DNA from: Mesorhizobium terrae
GTDB lineage: Bacteria > Pseudomonadota > Alphaproteobacteria > Rhizobiales > Rhizobiaceae
Length of the DNA stretch: 64,000 nt
Assembly (NCBI RefSeq): GCF_008727715.1
Contig: NZ_CP044218.1
Location: 4,109,501 to 4,173,500, forward strand
Direction of reading: 5' to 3'
Both the position numbers and the translations under genes were made by a program. Within the stretch, counting starts at the first letter, position 1; each line of letters starts with the position of its first letter. Shown one piece after another: positions 16,689-25,949 of the stretch. The notes below the pieces were generated by a model, which did no database searches, had not been told where the DNA came from, and worked only from the letters and a program-made list of their open reading frames with translations.

Positions 16689-18926
16689 ATGTCAGGCGTA
16701 CAGTCCAGCGCAGCAGATCTTGATGTCGATTTGAGGCAGCTCTTCGCAAGTCTTGCGCGGAACTGGCTTCGAATCCTCGTGGTTGCGTTGATCGTGGCGG
16801 GTCTCGCCTTCGCGCTCGCATGGCTGACGACGCCGCTTTACAAATCCGAAACGCGGCTTTTGATCGAAGCGCGTGAATCGGTATTCACCCGTCCGAACAC
16901 GACCAACGATGCCGACCGGCCGCTTTTCGACGAGGAAGGCGTGACCAGCCAGGTCGAGGTGGTCTCATCGACCGACATTCTCAAGCAAGTGGCGAAGCAG
17001 CTGAATCTGTCCACGCTGCCCGAATTCGACGAGACGGTGAAGATGTCGTCGATCAGCAGGTTGCTGATCCTGGCCGGGCTGAAGAGCGATCCAAACGAGA
17101 TTCCGCCGGAAGAGCGCGTGCTCAAGAAGATGCACGAGAAGCTCAACGTTTATCGTGTTGAAAGATCTCGCGTTATCGTCATCGAATTCTCGTCGCGCGA
17201 TCCCAAGCTGGCGGCCGATGTGCCTAATGCCATCGCCGATGCCTACCTCGCCTTGCAACGCGGTGCCAAGCTGCAATCGAACACGGAAGCGACCGACTGG
17301 CTGGCACCGGAAATTGCTGACCTGTCGAAGCGCGTGAAAGACGCCGAAGCGAAAGTAGCCGAATATCGTGCGCAGTCCGATCTGCTGATCGGCCAGAACA
17401 ATTCGGTGCTGGCTACCCAGCAGCTTTCGGAAATGTCCAGCGAACTGTCGCGCGTGCGCGCCAACCGTGCGTCGGCCGAAGCGACGGCGCAAGGCGTGCG
17501 CAAGGCTCTCCAGAGCGGAGGTTCCCTGGATTCGCTGCCGGAAGTGATGTCGTCCGCCGCCATCCAGAGGCTGCGCGATCGGCAGGGGCAGATCAAGAGC
17601 GATATCGCAGACCTTTCGACGACGCTGCTCGACAACCATCCCCGTATCCGCTCGCTGAAGTCGCAGCTTGCCGATATCGATGGCCAGATTCGCACCGAGG
17701 CGCAAAAAGTGCTGGCCGGTCTCGTCACCGAGGCCGATACCGCCAAGGAGCGTGAGAGCCAGCTCGTGGCGGATCTCAACCGGTTGAAGGCCGAATCGGC
17801 CCGTGCCGGCGAGGAACAGGTCGAACTCAACGCGCTGGAGCGCGAGGCGACCGCCCAGCGCCAATTGCTGGAATCCTATCTGACCCGCTACCGCGAGGCA
17901 TCGTCACGCCAGGACCGCAACTATCTGCCGGTCGACGCCCGCATTTTCTCGCGCGCGATCGTTCCGACCGAGCCCTATTTCCCCAAGATGCTGCCGATCG
18001 TCGGTGCCGCCTTTGCCGCGTCGCTGCTGGTCATGGCCATCATCACCTTGCTTCGCGAATTGTTCTCCGGCCGCGCGATGCGCCCGGCCAGCGGTCCGCG
18101 GCCGGAACCGGTGAGAGAGGTGCCCATGCCAGCCGTTCGGGACGATGATCGGCCCGTGCCGCCGGTGGCGAAACGCGATCTGATGGAAACGACTGCGCCG
18201 GCTGCTCGCCTGCAGGCCTCCGACGACGAGCGCGCCGCCGCCGTCCGCAAGGCGGCAGCCCTGATCGAGAATGCCGCGGTCGGCAGGCCGGCTGTGAAGG
18301 AAAAGGCACCGGAACCCAGCGATGCGGGGCTCGGAGAAATCGACATCGAGAAGGCCGCCGAAAGGCTGATCACCAGCGGCGCGGCACGCGCGATCTTCGT
18401 TTCGCCCGAGGGTGACGAAGCGGCGGCCAGTTCCATCCTGGTGGCCCGCGAGGTCGCGGATGCCGGCTTGCGTGTGCTCCTGATGGATCTGACCGCATCG
18501 GGTGCCGCCTCGCGCCCCTTGCTCGACAGCAGCGCCTATGCCGGCATCACGAACCTGTTGGCTTCGGAAGCGCAATTCAGCGACGTCATCCATGCCGATC
18601 ACTATTCCGATTGCCATGTGATTCCCGCCGGAACCGCCGACCCGATGCGCGCCATGCGGGCAGCCGACCGGTTGCCGATCATTATGCAGTCGCTCACCAC
18701 CGCCTACGACCTTGTCGTGGTGGAATGCGGACCGGCCGATGCGGACGGCATCCGCCGGCTGGTGGGCGAGGCGACGGAGGTTTTCGTCAGTGTGCTGGAG
18801 CCGAGCGAGGCGATCACCGAAGCCGCTGTCAAACTGATCGAGAGCGGTTATCCGGACCTGATCCTGGTCACGCCTGCCGGGCATGGCACGCCAGGCGCGC
18901 CGGTCTCCGGCCGTTCGGCCGCGTAG
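16689..18926 (+). CDS. Wzz/GumC-type polysaccharide co-polymerase with degenerate tyrosine-kinase domain
   Basis: A 745-residue ExoP/GumC-like protein controlling polysaccharide chain length in the inner membrane. The first span is at about 27-47, a long periplasmic coiled-coil-rich region follows, and a second span is at about 433-455 after a proline-rich PTEPYFPK segment. The cytoplasmic part ends in a BY-kinase-like domain (about 565-730). That domain appears inactive: the expected P-loop GxxGxGKS reads SPEGDEAAASS with no GK, and the second Walker aspartate segment reads LLMDLTASG. No C-terminal tyrosine cluster is present. The ATG at 16689 has GGGAG upstream. Divergent from the Wza-like gene. 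Confidence 0.85.
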   Translation: MSGVQSSAADLDVDLRQLFASLARNWLRILVVALIVAGLAFALAWLTTPLYKSETRLLIEARESVFTRPNTTNDADRPLFDEEGVTSQVEVVSSTDILKQVAKQLNLSTLPEFDETVKMSSISRLLILAGLKSDPNEIPPEERVLKKMHEKLNVYRVERSRVIVIEFSSRDPKLAADVPNAIADAYLALQRGAKLQSNTEATDWLAPEIADLSKRVKDAEAKVAEYRAQSDLLIGQNNSVLATQQLSEMSSELSRVRANRASAEATAQGVRKALQSGGSLDSLPEVMSSAAIQRLRDRQGQIKSDIADLSTTLLDNHPRIRSLKSQLADIDGQIRTEAQKVLAGLVTEADTAKERESQLVADLNRLKAESARAGEEQVELNALEREATAQRQLLESYLTRYREASSRQDRNYLPVDARIFSRAIVPTEPYFPKMLPIVGAAFAASLLVMAIITLLRELFSGRAMRPASGPRPEPVREVPMPAVRDDDRPVPPVAKRDLMETTAPAARLQASDDERAAAVRKAAALIENAAVGRPAVKEKAPEPSDAGLGEIDIEKAAERLITSGAARAIFVSPEGDEAAASSILVAREVADAGLRVLLMDLTASGAASRPLLDSSAYAGITNLLASEAQFSDVIHADHYSDCHVIPAGTADPMRAMRAADRLPIIMQSLTTAYDLVVVECGPADADGIRRLVGEATEVFVSVLEPSEAITEAAVKLIESGYPDLILVTPAGHGTPGAPVSGRSAA

Positions 18927-18944
18927 CGGACGGGCAGGGGCGTC

Positions 18945-20162
18945 TCAGTCTTCCGAGGTTGCCGCCGGCTGTTCGTGGCCCGCGGCCCTGCGGCGCAAAG
19001 CTTTGGTGAATTTCCAGATGGTCGGGCTGTTCTTGATGAAGGCCTTGACCCGCGCGCCCTGATGCAGGCTCGAAGCCAGGGCGCGTCCTTTCAACGTCAG
19101 CGGCACCATCGCGTCCCGGTGCAGGATTTCGATATCGCACCATTGTCGTTTGTACGGCTCGTCGCCAACAGAGAAATCGTAGACGGCGTTGCCTTGTTCG
19201 CAGGCTTCCTGGATGTTGTCGAAGAACAGGAAATCGCCGGGGCTTGCCGACGAAAGCTCGTCTTCGAGAATCGCACCGAATTCGCATACGAGCCGGCGCG
19301 GCGCGTGGCTCGATCCGGTCACCGCGCGCAACTTGCCGGCCACTTCAAGCCCATGAAGCACGAAGGAAGGTTTCTCTTCGTCGAGTGCCTCCGCAAACAG
19401 GGCATGGAAGAAAGCGCGCACGCGCGGGTCGCCGAAGACATTGGCGATGCCCATCTTGCGGAAACGCTGTTCCTTCATGGCCAGGAAGGCTTCCAACAGG
19501 CGACGGGTTTCGTCCGCTGACCGGGCTTCGATTCTGGAAAAACCGCCCGCCGTCTCGAATTTGCGGGCCTGCGAGCGGTGTTTCTTGCGTTTGCGTTTGC
19601 CGCTGGTGCGCTCGAGCACTTCCTCGAAGCCGCCGCTCAGATCCACCGCCAGCGACAGATTGGGGCTTTGAAAAGAGGGGAGCGCCGACAGCGGATTGAC
19701 CAGCCCGTCGAGGTCAGGCTGCAGTCGCTGCAGGGCGATCAGGTCGATATCCGGACGGGCTCTCTTGATGGCGTCGAAGAGCCTGCTCAGGTCAGCTGCG
19801 GCCAGGGGGCTGTCGGATGTCTGCGCAAAGGGAGGGAAGTTGCCGTTGGCGTGACGTCCACCCATAAAGCGGGCGACCTTGAATGGCCCGGAGCGCTCGA
19901 CTTCCAGAGCCATGGCAAGCAGCGGCTGCTCGCCCGTTTTCAGCCAGGCGATCAAGGCGTCCGGGCGCAGATTGTCGATCCAGTGTCGTATCCACAGCGC
20001 GCTTTGCGGCGGCGCATGGGGGGCGGTCCGGCTGAAGTCTCCGTAGGACGCGATCGCTTCGGCGGAGGCAGATTGAACGGTGGCCACTACCGCCGGCGCC
20101 TGATGTGGTGCCGCGGTTGCCGCGAAAGTCTTGCCGTCCCCCGACGCCGTCGCGTCCGCCAT
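18945..20162 (-). CDS. BioF2-like (CelD-type) GNAT acetyltransferase
   Basis: A 405-residue protein of the BioF2-like/CelD GNAT family. Such proteins have two GNAT-like halves and often acylate extracellular polysaccharide or its precursors. The C-terminal half contains the typical segments LLEAFLAMKEQRF (about 230) and LRAVTGSSHAPRR, followed by a strand-rich CoA-binding region with SVGDEPYKRQW, a hallmark of the family. The first 40 residues are low-complexity. It is convergent with the Wzz-like gene, 18 bp away, so a role in modifying the same exopolysaccharide is a reasonable inference. Confidence 0.78.
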   Translation of the reverse strand: MADATASGDGKTFAATAAPHQAPAVVATVQSASAEAIASYGDFSRTAPHAPPQSALWIRHWIDNLRPDALIAWLKTGEQPLLAMALEVERSGPFKVARFMGGRHANGNFPPFAQTSDSPLAAADLSRLFDAIKRARPDIDLIALQRLQPDLDGLVNPLSALPSFQSPNLSLAVDLSGGFEEVLERTSGKRKRKKHRSQARKFETAGGFSRIEARSADETRRLLEAFLAMKEQRFRKMGIANVFGDPRVRAFFHALFAEALDEEKPSFVLHGLEVAGKLRAVTGSSHAPRRLVCEFGAILEDELSSASPGDFLFFDNIQEACEQGNAVYDFSVGDEPYKRQWCDIEILHRDAMVPLTLKGRALASSLHQGARVKAFIKNSPTIWKFTKALRRRAAGHEQPAATSED

Positions 20163-20267
20163 ACCTGCATCGTCCCATTGGCGCCGTGCAGTGAGCCTGC
20201 ATCACGCGGGCGCGCTATGAAGCCTGAATATTAGGCCAAAAAGATAAATGAATCTTGGATTTGACCG

Positions 20268-20483
20268 TTAGTTCTTCGGGCGCGGCTCCAGGATCAGCCA
20301 TTTGATGATGCCCATGGCGGGCAGCACCCAAAGCAGACCGCTGAAGATAAAAAAAGCGAGGTGGACCAAGGGGCCGGATTCCGAGAGCTGTGCCACGGCG
20401 ACGATCGTCGCGACGATGGCGTAGATGATGACCAGCGCCACCAAAAGCACGGTTCCGATCAGCTTCTTGAGACGCAGGGGCAT
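20268..20483 (-). CDS. DUF2842 family small membrane protein
   Basis: A 71-residue protein with two predicted membrane spans (about 8-31 and 40-63) and a basic N terminus. It matches the alphaproteobacterial DUF2842 family, ending in the family-typical LPAMGIIKWL segment and a short basic tail. In many relatives it lies close to the heme A synthase gene, as it does here (divergent ctaA starts 250 bp away). Function is unknown; the association hints at cytochrome oxidase assembly. Confidence 0.85.
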   Translation of the reverse strand: MPLRLKKLIGTVLLVALVIIYAIVATIVAVAQLSESGPLVHLAFFIFSGLLWVLPAMGIIKWLILEPRPKN

Positions 20484-20670
20484 GGCGCAGATCCTTTGTG
20501 GTTTCGATTATGCCGAATGTCGGCCGCGCGCAACCGGCAAGGCTAAGCGGCGCGACGGCGTGCCGCGCTGCTTCGTCTTGCCAGTTTCGCCGCTATGGTT
20601 CACCTAACCGCTCGTTGGAGCGCAGCATGTCCATTTGAACGCGCAAAGGGTGCTTCAGCGCTTTGAATCC

Positions 20671-20720
20671 GCGCATCGTGCCTGCCGAAAACCGATTCCG
20701 GTTTCACTGCCGATGCGTTA
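20671..20720. repeat. Rhizobial intergenic palindromic element (degenerate copy)
   Basis: A 50-base imperfect hairpin. The outer arms CGCATCG (20672) and CGATGCG (20711) enclose an inner stem AAACCG-ATTC-CGGTTT (20689-20704). The CCGAAAACCGATTCC core is shared with the abundant intergenic palindrome of Rhizobiales genomes. It sits 15 bases before the ctaA start. Confidence 0.55.
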
Positions 20721-20735
20721 GCCTTCGGAGAAGCC

Positions 20736-21830
20736 ATGACTTCCGCCGCCGACATTGCAGCCCCGGCTGCCGAACAGGATCGCGAGTTGCGCAACCGCGC
20801 ATGGGTTCGCGGCTGGCTTTATGTCGTGCTCCTGGCGCTCTTTGCGTTGGTGATGGTGGGTGGCGCCACCCGCATGACCGGCTCGGGTCTGTCGATCACC
20901 GAATGGAAGCCCATCCATGGCGTCATCCCGCCACTCAACCAGGCCGAATGGCAGGAAGAGTTCGAGAAATATCAGCAGATTCCGCAGTATCAGCAGGTCA
21001 ACAAGGGCATGTCGCTGGACGAGTTCAAAGGCATCTTCTGGTGGGAGTGGGCGCACCGGCTTCTGGCCCGTGGCGTCGGCTTCCTGGTTGCTGTTCCGCT
21101 TGTCCTGTTCTGGGTGACGCGGCGGCTGGAAAGTAGGCTGAAACCGCGCCTGATCGGCCTCCTGGCCCTGGGTGGACTGCAAGGGGCCATCGGCTGGTGG
21201 ATGGTTGCGTCAGGGTTGGCGGAGCGCGTGTCGGTCAGCCAATATCGGTTGGCGACACATTTGACGCTCGCCTGCATCATCATCGTGGCGGTGACCTATA
21301 TTGCGCGCGGCGTCGCTCGCTATTCGGAGCGGCCGGCCGGGCGCGGCGCGCAACGTTTCGCCGGTCTCATGGTGCTGCTCGTGTTGATCCAGATCTATCT
21401 CGGCGCGCTGGTCGCCGGCCTGCATGCGGGCCTGACCTACAACACCTGGCCGCTGATGGACGGCGCCATCATCCCGGGTGACCTGTTCGTCATGGATCCC
21501 GCCTGGCGCAATCTGTTCGAAAATCCAAAGACGGTGCAGTTCGTGCACCGCATGTTCGCCTATACGGTACTGGCGATAGCCCTATGGCACGCGCTGGCGA
21601 CCACCAGGTCGGCACCCGGCAGCACCCACGCGCGCCGCGCCTGGCTGTTGTTCGTTCTGGTGCTGGGGCAGGCGGCCATCGGCGTCGCGACGCTGTTGAT
21701 GATGGTGCCGCTGGATGTGGCGCTGACACACCAGGCTTTCGCGATGATCGTGCTGATCTTCGCAACCGCGCATTGGCGTGGCACCAAGGGCGCTTATCCG
21801 CTGGAAACCCAGGTGGTGGTCCGGTCCTAG
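20736..21830 (+). CDS. ctaA: Heme A synthase (COX15/CtaA type 2)
   Basis: A 364-residue, eight-span inner-membrane protein that oxidises heme O to heme A for aa3-type cytochrome oxidase. The first span is followed by [10 protein letters not shown] (42-51), the conserved COX15 motif. Heme-ligand histidines appear in EWAHRL (H107), ATHLTLA, VHRMFAY and THQAF. The long first periplasmic loop with EWKPIHG marks the alphaproteobacterial/mitochondrial COX15 form. A rhizobial palindrome lies directly before the start and DUF2842 is divergent. Confidence 0.95.
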   Translation: MTSAADIAAPAAEQDRELRNRAWVRGWLYVVLLALFALVMVGGATRMTGSGLSITEWKPIHGVIPPLNQAEWQEEFEKYQQIPQYQQVNKGMSLDEFKGIFWWEWAHRLLARGVGFLVAVPLVLFWVTRRLESRLKPRLIGLLALGGLQGAIGWWMVASGLAERVSVSQYRLATHLTLACIIIVAVTYIARGVARYSERPAGRGAQRFAGLMVLLVLIQIYLGALVAGLHAGLTYNTWPLMDGAIIPGDLFVMDPAWRNLFENPKTVQFVHRMFAYTVLAIALWHALATTRSAPGSTHARRAWLLFVLVLGQAAIGVATLLMMVPLDVALTHQAFAMIVLIFATAHWRGTKGAYPLETQVVVRS

Positions 21831-21887
21831 GCTTGGCGCCGGTAGCCAGACCACGGCGCGAGCGAGCCGGAACCGCTACGCCCGGCC

Positions 21888-22730
21888 TCAGAAATTATGA
21901 TCGCGAACAGTGCGGACGACTGAAACGACTGCCAGTTCGCGGCGCTCGTCCTCATCGCTGCCGTCTTCGGCATGCCAGGACGACGACAGGCAACCATATG
22001 CGATCGCGTGGTCGAGCAGACGGCGGGGATCCTGCCGCATCGTGCGCGAGAAGATCGTCACCATGGTGGAGATCCGGTCCGGGTCGACGCACAGCGCTTC
22101 CCGCTCGAGCGGGTTGAAGAACATGTTGGCGGCATCGAAGCCGGGATCGCCCAATATGCCCTTGGGATCGATCGCCAGCCAGCCGCGCGGCGACTGGATG
22201 ATGTTGTCGTGGTGGATGTCGCCGTGAAGCGGGCGCACGTCCAGCGGGTCGGACAACAGGCGCTCGGCGATTTCGGCTCCCTCGACATAGATAGTTTTCT
22301 GTCCAGCGGCCCGATCTGCCTCGGCCTTGGCAAAAAGGCTGACAAAGCGATCCCGCAGCGGCTGCAGGTCACCGGGCAGGGCATGAGATGATGGAGCGTG
22401 CAGCCTTGCCATCACGTCGGCGGCGATTTCAGTGGCTGCTGTATCACCCACGTCGTCCAATACGGCGGTGAGATGGCGCTCGCCGGCATATTCGATCAGC
22501 ATCATCTTGTCTTCGCTGTCGAACAGCCGGATGAGCCCTTCGCCACGCCGCCATGCCAGAAGATGGGCGCCGCGCAACTCGTCCTCGACGTCGTCGAAAT
22601 CCTTCAGCGCCTTGACGATGGCCGGCATGCCATTGGTCTGGCTAACCTTCCAGATACGGCTTGAGAATGTTTCGGCAATCAGGGTGGGCTCGCTGACATT
22701 CCAGCGCGCCGGCAAGGCAGGCGGTTGCAT
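21888..22730 (-). CDS. APH(6)-family phosphotransferase (aminoglycoside/hydroxyurea kinase-like)
   Basis: A 280-residue kinase of the APH(6)/hydroxyurea phosphotransferase family. The catalytic loop HGDIHHDN (169-176, D171 as base) and the metal-binding aspartate in AIDPKG (D188) are followed by the family-specific LGDPGFDAANMFFNP. Members include streptomycin 6-kinases, but many chromosomal homologues have unknown small-molecule substrates. Composition matches its neighbours and it lies 67 bp after argC on the same strand, which argues for an intrinsic gene rather than an acquired resistance determinant. Confidence 0.82.
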   Translation of the reverse strand: MQPPALPARWNVSEPTLIAETFSSRIWKVSQTNGMPAIVKALKDFDDVEDELRGAHLLAWRRGEGLIRLFDSEDKMMLIEYAGERHLTAVLDDVGDTAATEIAADVMARLHAPSSHALPGDLQPLRDRFVSLFAKAEADRAAGQKTIYVEGAEIAERLLSDPLDVRPLHGDIHHDNIIQSPRGWLAIDPKGILGDPGFDAANMFFNPLEREALCVDPDRISTMVTIFSRTMRQDPRRLLDHAIAYGCLSSSWHAEDGSDEDERRELAVVSVVRTVRDHNF

Positions 22731-22797
22731 GAGGATTTTTCCTGATGGATCGAGGCCGCGCCAATGGCGCGGCCAGGCTCTTGTACCGAAGTAAAGA

Positions 22798-23730
22798 TCA
22801 GCCGTTGAGGCCGAGCATCAGATCGAGGTTCTGCACAGCCGCGCCCGAGGCTCCCTTGCCGAGGTTGTCGTAGACGGCGACGAGCAGCGCCTGGGCGCGG
22901 GCATCGTTGGCGAAGACGTAGAGCTTCATGCGATTGGTGTCGTTGTACTCTTCCGGGTTCAGTTCCGGCACGCGGTCGACCGCTTCATAGGGTGCCACCT
23001 CGACCACGCCGCCCTTGATGGCGGCGAAATGGTCGGCGATGGCCGCGTGCAGTTCCGCGCCGGTCGGGATGTGATGCAACTGTCCAAGTTGCAGCGGCAC
23101 CACCGTGATCATGCCCTGCGCGAAATTGCCGACGGCCGGCTGCATCAATGCGTCGTGCTTGAGCTTCGCATAGGCCTTCAGTTCCGGCAGATGCTTGTGC
23201 TTCAGGGCCAGTGCGTAAGGTGTGAACTCCGAGGCGTTCTCGCCCTTGGCTTCATAATCTTCGATCATCGTGCGGCCGCCGCCCGAATAGCCCGAGATAC
23301 CGTTGAAGGTCACCGGATAGTCGGCCGGCAGCAGGCCGGCCTCGACGAGTGGGCGCAGCGTAGCGATCGGGCCCTGCGGCCAGCAGCCGGGGTTGGCGAC
23401 ACGCTTCGCCGAGGCGATGCGCTGCGCTTGTTCCCTGTCCATTTCCGGGAAACCATATTCCCAGCCGGCCGCCACGCGGTAGGCGGTCGAGGCGTCAATG
23501 ACCCGGGTCGTGTCGTTGGAGATCAACGACACGCTTTCCCTGGCGGCGTCATCGGGCAGGCAAAGGATGGCGACATCGGCGGCGTTGAGGAACTCGGCGC
23601 GGGCCGCGGTCTCCTTGCGGCGCTCAGCCGGAATGGAGATGATCTCGAGATCGCCGCGACCTGCCAGCCGGGTCCTGATCTGCAGGCCGGTGGTGCCGTG
23701 TTCGCCGTCGATGAAGATTTTCGGTTTCAT
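22798..23730 (-). CDS. argC: N-acetyl-gamma-glutamyl-phosphate reductase (short type)
   Basis: A 310-residue ArgC that reduces N-acetylglutamyl phosphate to the semialdehyde in arginine synthesis. The nucleotide-binding start DGEHGTTG (8-15) and catalytic C116 in ANPGCWPQG identify the shorter type 2 form. The open frame continues upstream to 23829, but the ATG at 23730 coincides with the family N terminus. It lies 34 bp downstream of speB on the same strand, so arginine synthesis and agmatine or guanidino hydrolysis genes are probably co-transcribed. Confidence 0.93.
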   Translation of the reverse strand: MKPKIFIDGEHGTTGLQIRTRLAGRGDLEIISIPAERRKETAARAEFLNAADVAILCLPDDAARESVSLISNDTTRVIDASTAYRVAAGWEYGFPEMDREQAQRIASAKRVANPGCWPQGPIATLRPLVEAGLLPADYPVTFNGISGYSGGGRTMIEDYEAKGENASEFTPYALALKHKHLPELKAYAKLKHDALMQPAVGNFAQGMITVVPLQLGQLHHIPTGAELHAAIADHFAAIKGGVVEVAPYEAVDRVPELNPEEYNDTNRMKLYVFANDARAQALLVAVYDNLGKGASGAAVQNLDLMLGLNG

Positions 23731-23764
23731 TGCCTGTCTGGTCCGATGTTTTGTGGCCGGGACG

Positions 23765-24754
23765 TCAGATGTCCTGGCCGGTATGCGCTTGGTTGTTGTT
23801 GTCTTCGGCTCTCGCCTTCTTCTCAGCAAGCAGGCCGAGATAATGCATGGCGATGGTCGAGCCGGCGATCGCCGTTATATCGGCATGGTCGTAGGCTGGT
23901 GCAACCTCCACCACGTCGGCGCCGACCATGTCGATCTGGCCAAGCAGCCGCAGGGTCGACAGGATCTTGGAGGATGTCGGGCCGCCGGCTACCGGCGTGC
24001 CGGTCCCCGGAGCGAAGGCCGGGTCGAGGCAATCGATGTCGAAGGTGACGTAGGTCTTGCGGCCGCCGGTGCGTTCGACGATGGCGTAGGCGATGTCGGC
24101 GGCGCGCATCTCCTCGACTTCGTAGCCGTGCAGGATCTTGATGCCGAACGTGTCCGGTGCATGCGTGCGGATGCCGATCTGGATCGACCGGTCGGGGTCG
24201 ATCAGGCCTTCCTTCACCGCGCGGCCGACGAAGGAGCCGTGGTCGATGCGCTTGCCGTCATCCGGCCAGGTGTCCTGATGCGCGTCGAACTGCACCAGCG
24301 CCAGTGGGCCATGTATGGCTGCATGCGCCTTCAGGATCGGATAGGTGACGAAGTGGTCGCCGCCGAGCGACAAAAGGAACGCGCCGCTTTTCAGGATCTT
24401 GGCGGCCTCGCGCTCGATGATGCCGGGCGTCTTCTGGTGATTACCCGAATCCAGCAGGCAATCGCCGTAGTCGACAACCGCGAGATGATCGAAGAACTCG
24501 CGCGCAAACGGATATTGCGGATCGTTGTCGAAGATGGCGGAGGCGCGGCGAATCGCCTGCGGCCCGAATCGCGCACCGGGGCGGTTGGTGACGGCGGCAT
24601 CGAACGGAATACCCCAAACGACGGCATCGGCCCCCTTCACGTCCTTGGTGTATTTGCGGCGCATGAACGACAAAGCGCCAGCGTAGGTCGGCTCATAAGA
24701 GGGACCGGTTTTGCCGCGTGCGGTGAAAGCGTGGTCGATGTTCTTGTTCGACAT
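23765..24754 (-). CDS. speB: Agmatinase / ureohydrolase family
   Basis: A 329-residue ureohydrolase that should cleave agmatine (or a related guanidino compound) to urea. The binuclear manganese ligands are intact: H134 (GGDH), D157, H159 and D161 (FDAHQD), D239 and D241 (FDIDCLDP). The ATG at 24754 has GGAG seven bases before it; a GTG one codon upstream is less likely. Guanidinobutyrase or related specificities cannot be excluded from sequence alone. It heads the speB-argC-kinase gene string. Confidence 0.88.
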   Translation of the reverse strand: MSNKNIDHAFTARGKTGPSYEPTYAGALSFMRRKYTKDVKGADAVVWGIPFDAAVTNRPGARFGPQAIRRASAIFDNDPQYPFAREFFDHLAVVDYGDCLLDSGNHQKTPGIIEREAAKILKSGAFLLSLGGDHFVTYPILKAHAAIHGPLALVQFDAHQDTWPDDGKRIDHGSFVGRAVKEGLIDPDRSIQIGIRTHAPDTFGIKILHGYEVEEMRAADIAYAIVERTGGRKTYVTFDIDCLDPAFAPGTGTPVAGGPTSSKILSTLRLLGQIDMVGADVVEVAPAYDHADITAIAGSTIAMHYLGLLAEKKARAEDNNNQAHTGQDI

Positions 24755-25084
24755 CACGTGCTCCTACGGTTGATCGGGCAGCGACACATAACGGACCGGA
24801 TCGCAACATGCCAGTCACGAGACCGGAATGGGCGTGGTCCATGGCACCCCAAGCCATTCCCGGGCGCACCCAAATCGCGCGAACCTCTCCGCCCGGTTCG
24901 TCGAAAGACTGGCGGTTCCCTGGACTTTCCATCATGGTTTCATTGCACAAACACGACAGCCTTCAGTCGTGAGTACCAACTGCCGCGGGCTGGCCTCATT
25001 CTAATCCGCCGCGTGTCTGCTTGATCTCGGTCAACACATCCCCACGTGGAAAGGGTGACGCTGAGGCGACAAATGGAGACTGCA
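24755..25084. other. Divergent intergenic region between speB and the stress protein gene
   Basis: 330 bases without a credible gene. It holds promoters for both flanking genes. The only recognisable element is the FNR/FixK-like box at 25021. Confidence 0.5.
25021..25034. promoter_or_regulatory. FNR/FixK-type box TTGAT-N4-GTCAA
   Basis: TTGATCTCGGTCAA matches the TTGAT-N4-ATCAA consensus of the CRP/FNR family (FnrN, FixK) at nine of the ten conserved positions. It lies 51 bases before the universal stress protein start. Rhizobial usp genes are commonly induced in low oxygen through such boxes. Confidence 0.6.
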
Positions 25085-25534
25085 ATGTACAAGCATATTC
25101 TGATCCCCACCGACGGTTCGGACCTGGCCGGCAAGGGCGTGAAGCAGGGGCTTGCGCTGGCCAAGGCGCTTGGCGCGAAGGTGACCGCGGTTACGGCGAC
25201 AGAGCCGTTCCCGATCTCCGGTCTTGCCATCGGCGCCGGCTGGGTTCCCTCCGAAGCCGACATGCAGGACTTCAACGCCGCCCAGAAGGAAGGTGCCGAC
25301 AAGATCCTGGCGGCGGTGAAGGCCGAGGCCGCGAAGGTCGGTGTGGAAGTCGACCTCGTCCACGCGCCCGGCGAGCGCGCCGCCGAAGCTATTCTCGACG
25401 CTGCGACAACGCGCAAAGTCGATCTGATCGTCATCGCCTCGCATGGTCGGCGCGGTGTCGAGCGCGTGCTGCTCGGCAGCCAGACCGCCGAGGTGCTGGC
25501 GCATTCCTCCATCCCCGTGCTGGTGGTGAAGTAG
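25085..25534 (+). CDS. Universal stress protein (UspA family)
   Basis: A 149-residue single-domain UspA-fold protein. It opens with the strand MYKHILIPTDGS and carries the ATP-binding signature GRRGVERVLLGS (121-132), so it is likely an ATP-binding stress protein. GGAG lies six bases before the ATG at 25085; upstream ATG codons in frame lack this. An FNR/FixK-like box upstream suggests micro-oxic induction, consistent with usp genes in rhizobia. Confidence 0.92.
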   Translation: MYKHILIPTDGSDLAGKGVKQGLALAKALGAKVTAVTATEPFPISGLAIGAGWVPSEADMQDFNAAQKEGADKILAAVKAEAAKVGVEVDLVHAPGERAAEAILDAATTRKVDLIVIASHGRRGVERVLLGSQTAEVLAHSSIPVLVVK

Positions 25535-25629
25535 GCCCCGGCCACCTTACCAATCGGTATAGTAGCGGCAATGTTCCTGTGATGTCGGCCCCTCAGGATC
25601 GCGACGCCTCAACAAAAGGAGTTGCCCCC

Positions 25630-25887
25630 ATGAGGAAGTACATTGCCGCTGCCGCCGTTGTGTTCGCGCTTGCTGGTGTGAATGGCGCTATGGCCAAGGA
25701 TCTGAAGGCCACGATCAAGAAGGTCGATGCCGCAACCAGCTCGATCACGCTCGACAACGGCCAGTCGGTGACGTTGCCGGCCGGCGTCAAGGCCGCCTCG
25801 CTGAAAGCTGGCGACAAGGTGCTGATCACCTATTCGACGGACGCCGCCGGCAAGGCGACGGTGCAGAGCATCAAGCCTTCGAAATAA
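25630..25887 (+). CDS. DUF1344 family small periplasmic protein
   Basis: An 85-residue exported protein with a clear signal peptide (cleavage after AMA, about residue 22) and a small strand-rich domain, TIKKVDAATSSITLDNGQSVTLP, typical of DUF1344. AGGAG stands eight bases before the ATG. The family is widespread in Rhizobiales with unknown function. An intrinsic terminator follows at 25950. Confidence 0.85.
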   Translation: MRKYIAAAAVVFALAGVNGAMAKDLKATIKKVDAATSSITLDNGQSVTLPAGVKAASLKAGDKVLITYSTDAAGKATVQSIKPSK

Positions 25888-25949
25888 CCGAGAGGGCGCG
25901 CATTCCTTGCGCCTTCGAATGAGACTGCGGTGGTAGTTCGCCACCGATC

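Noticed and set aside
21888..22730. Acquired aminoglycoside resistance gene
   Set aside because: Composition and strand string with speB-argC indicate a resident gene; no mobile element borders it. Substrate remains unknown.
24822..24860. GGAATGG/CCATTCC inverted repeat in the speB-usp gap
   Set aside because: Arms are only 7 bases with more than 20 bases between; expected by chance in this length of GC-rich DNA.
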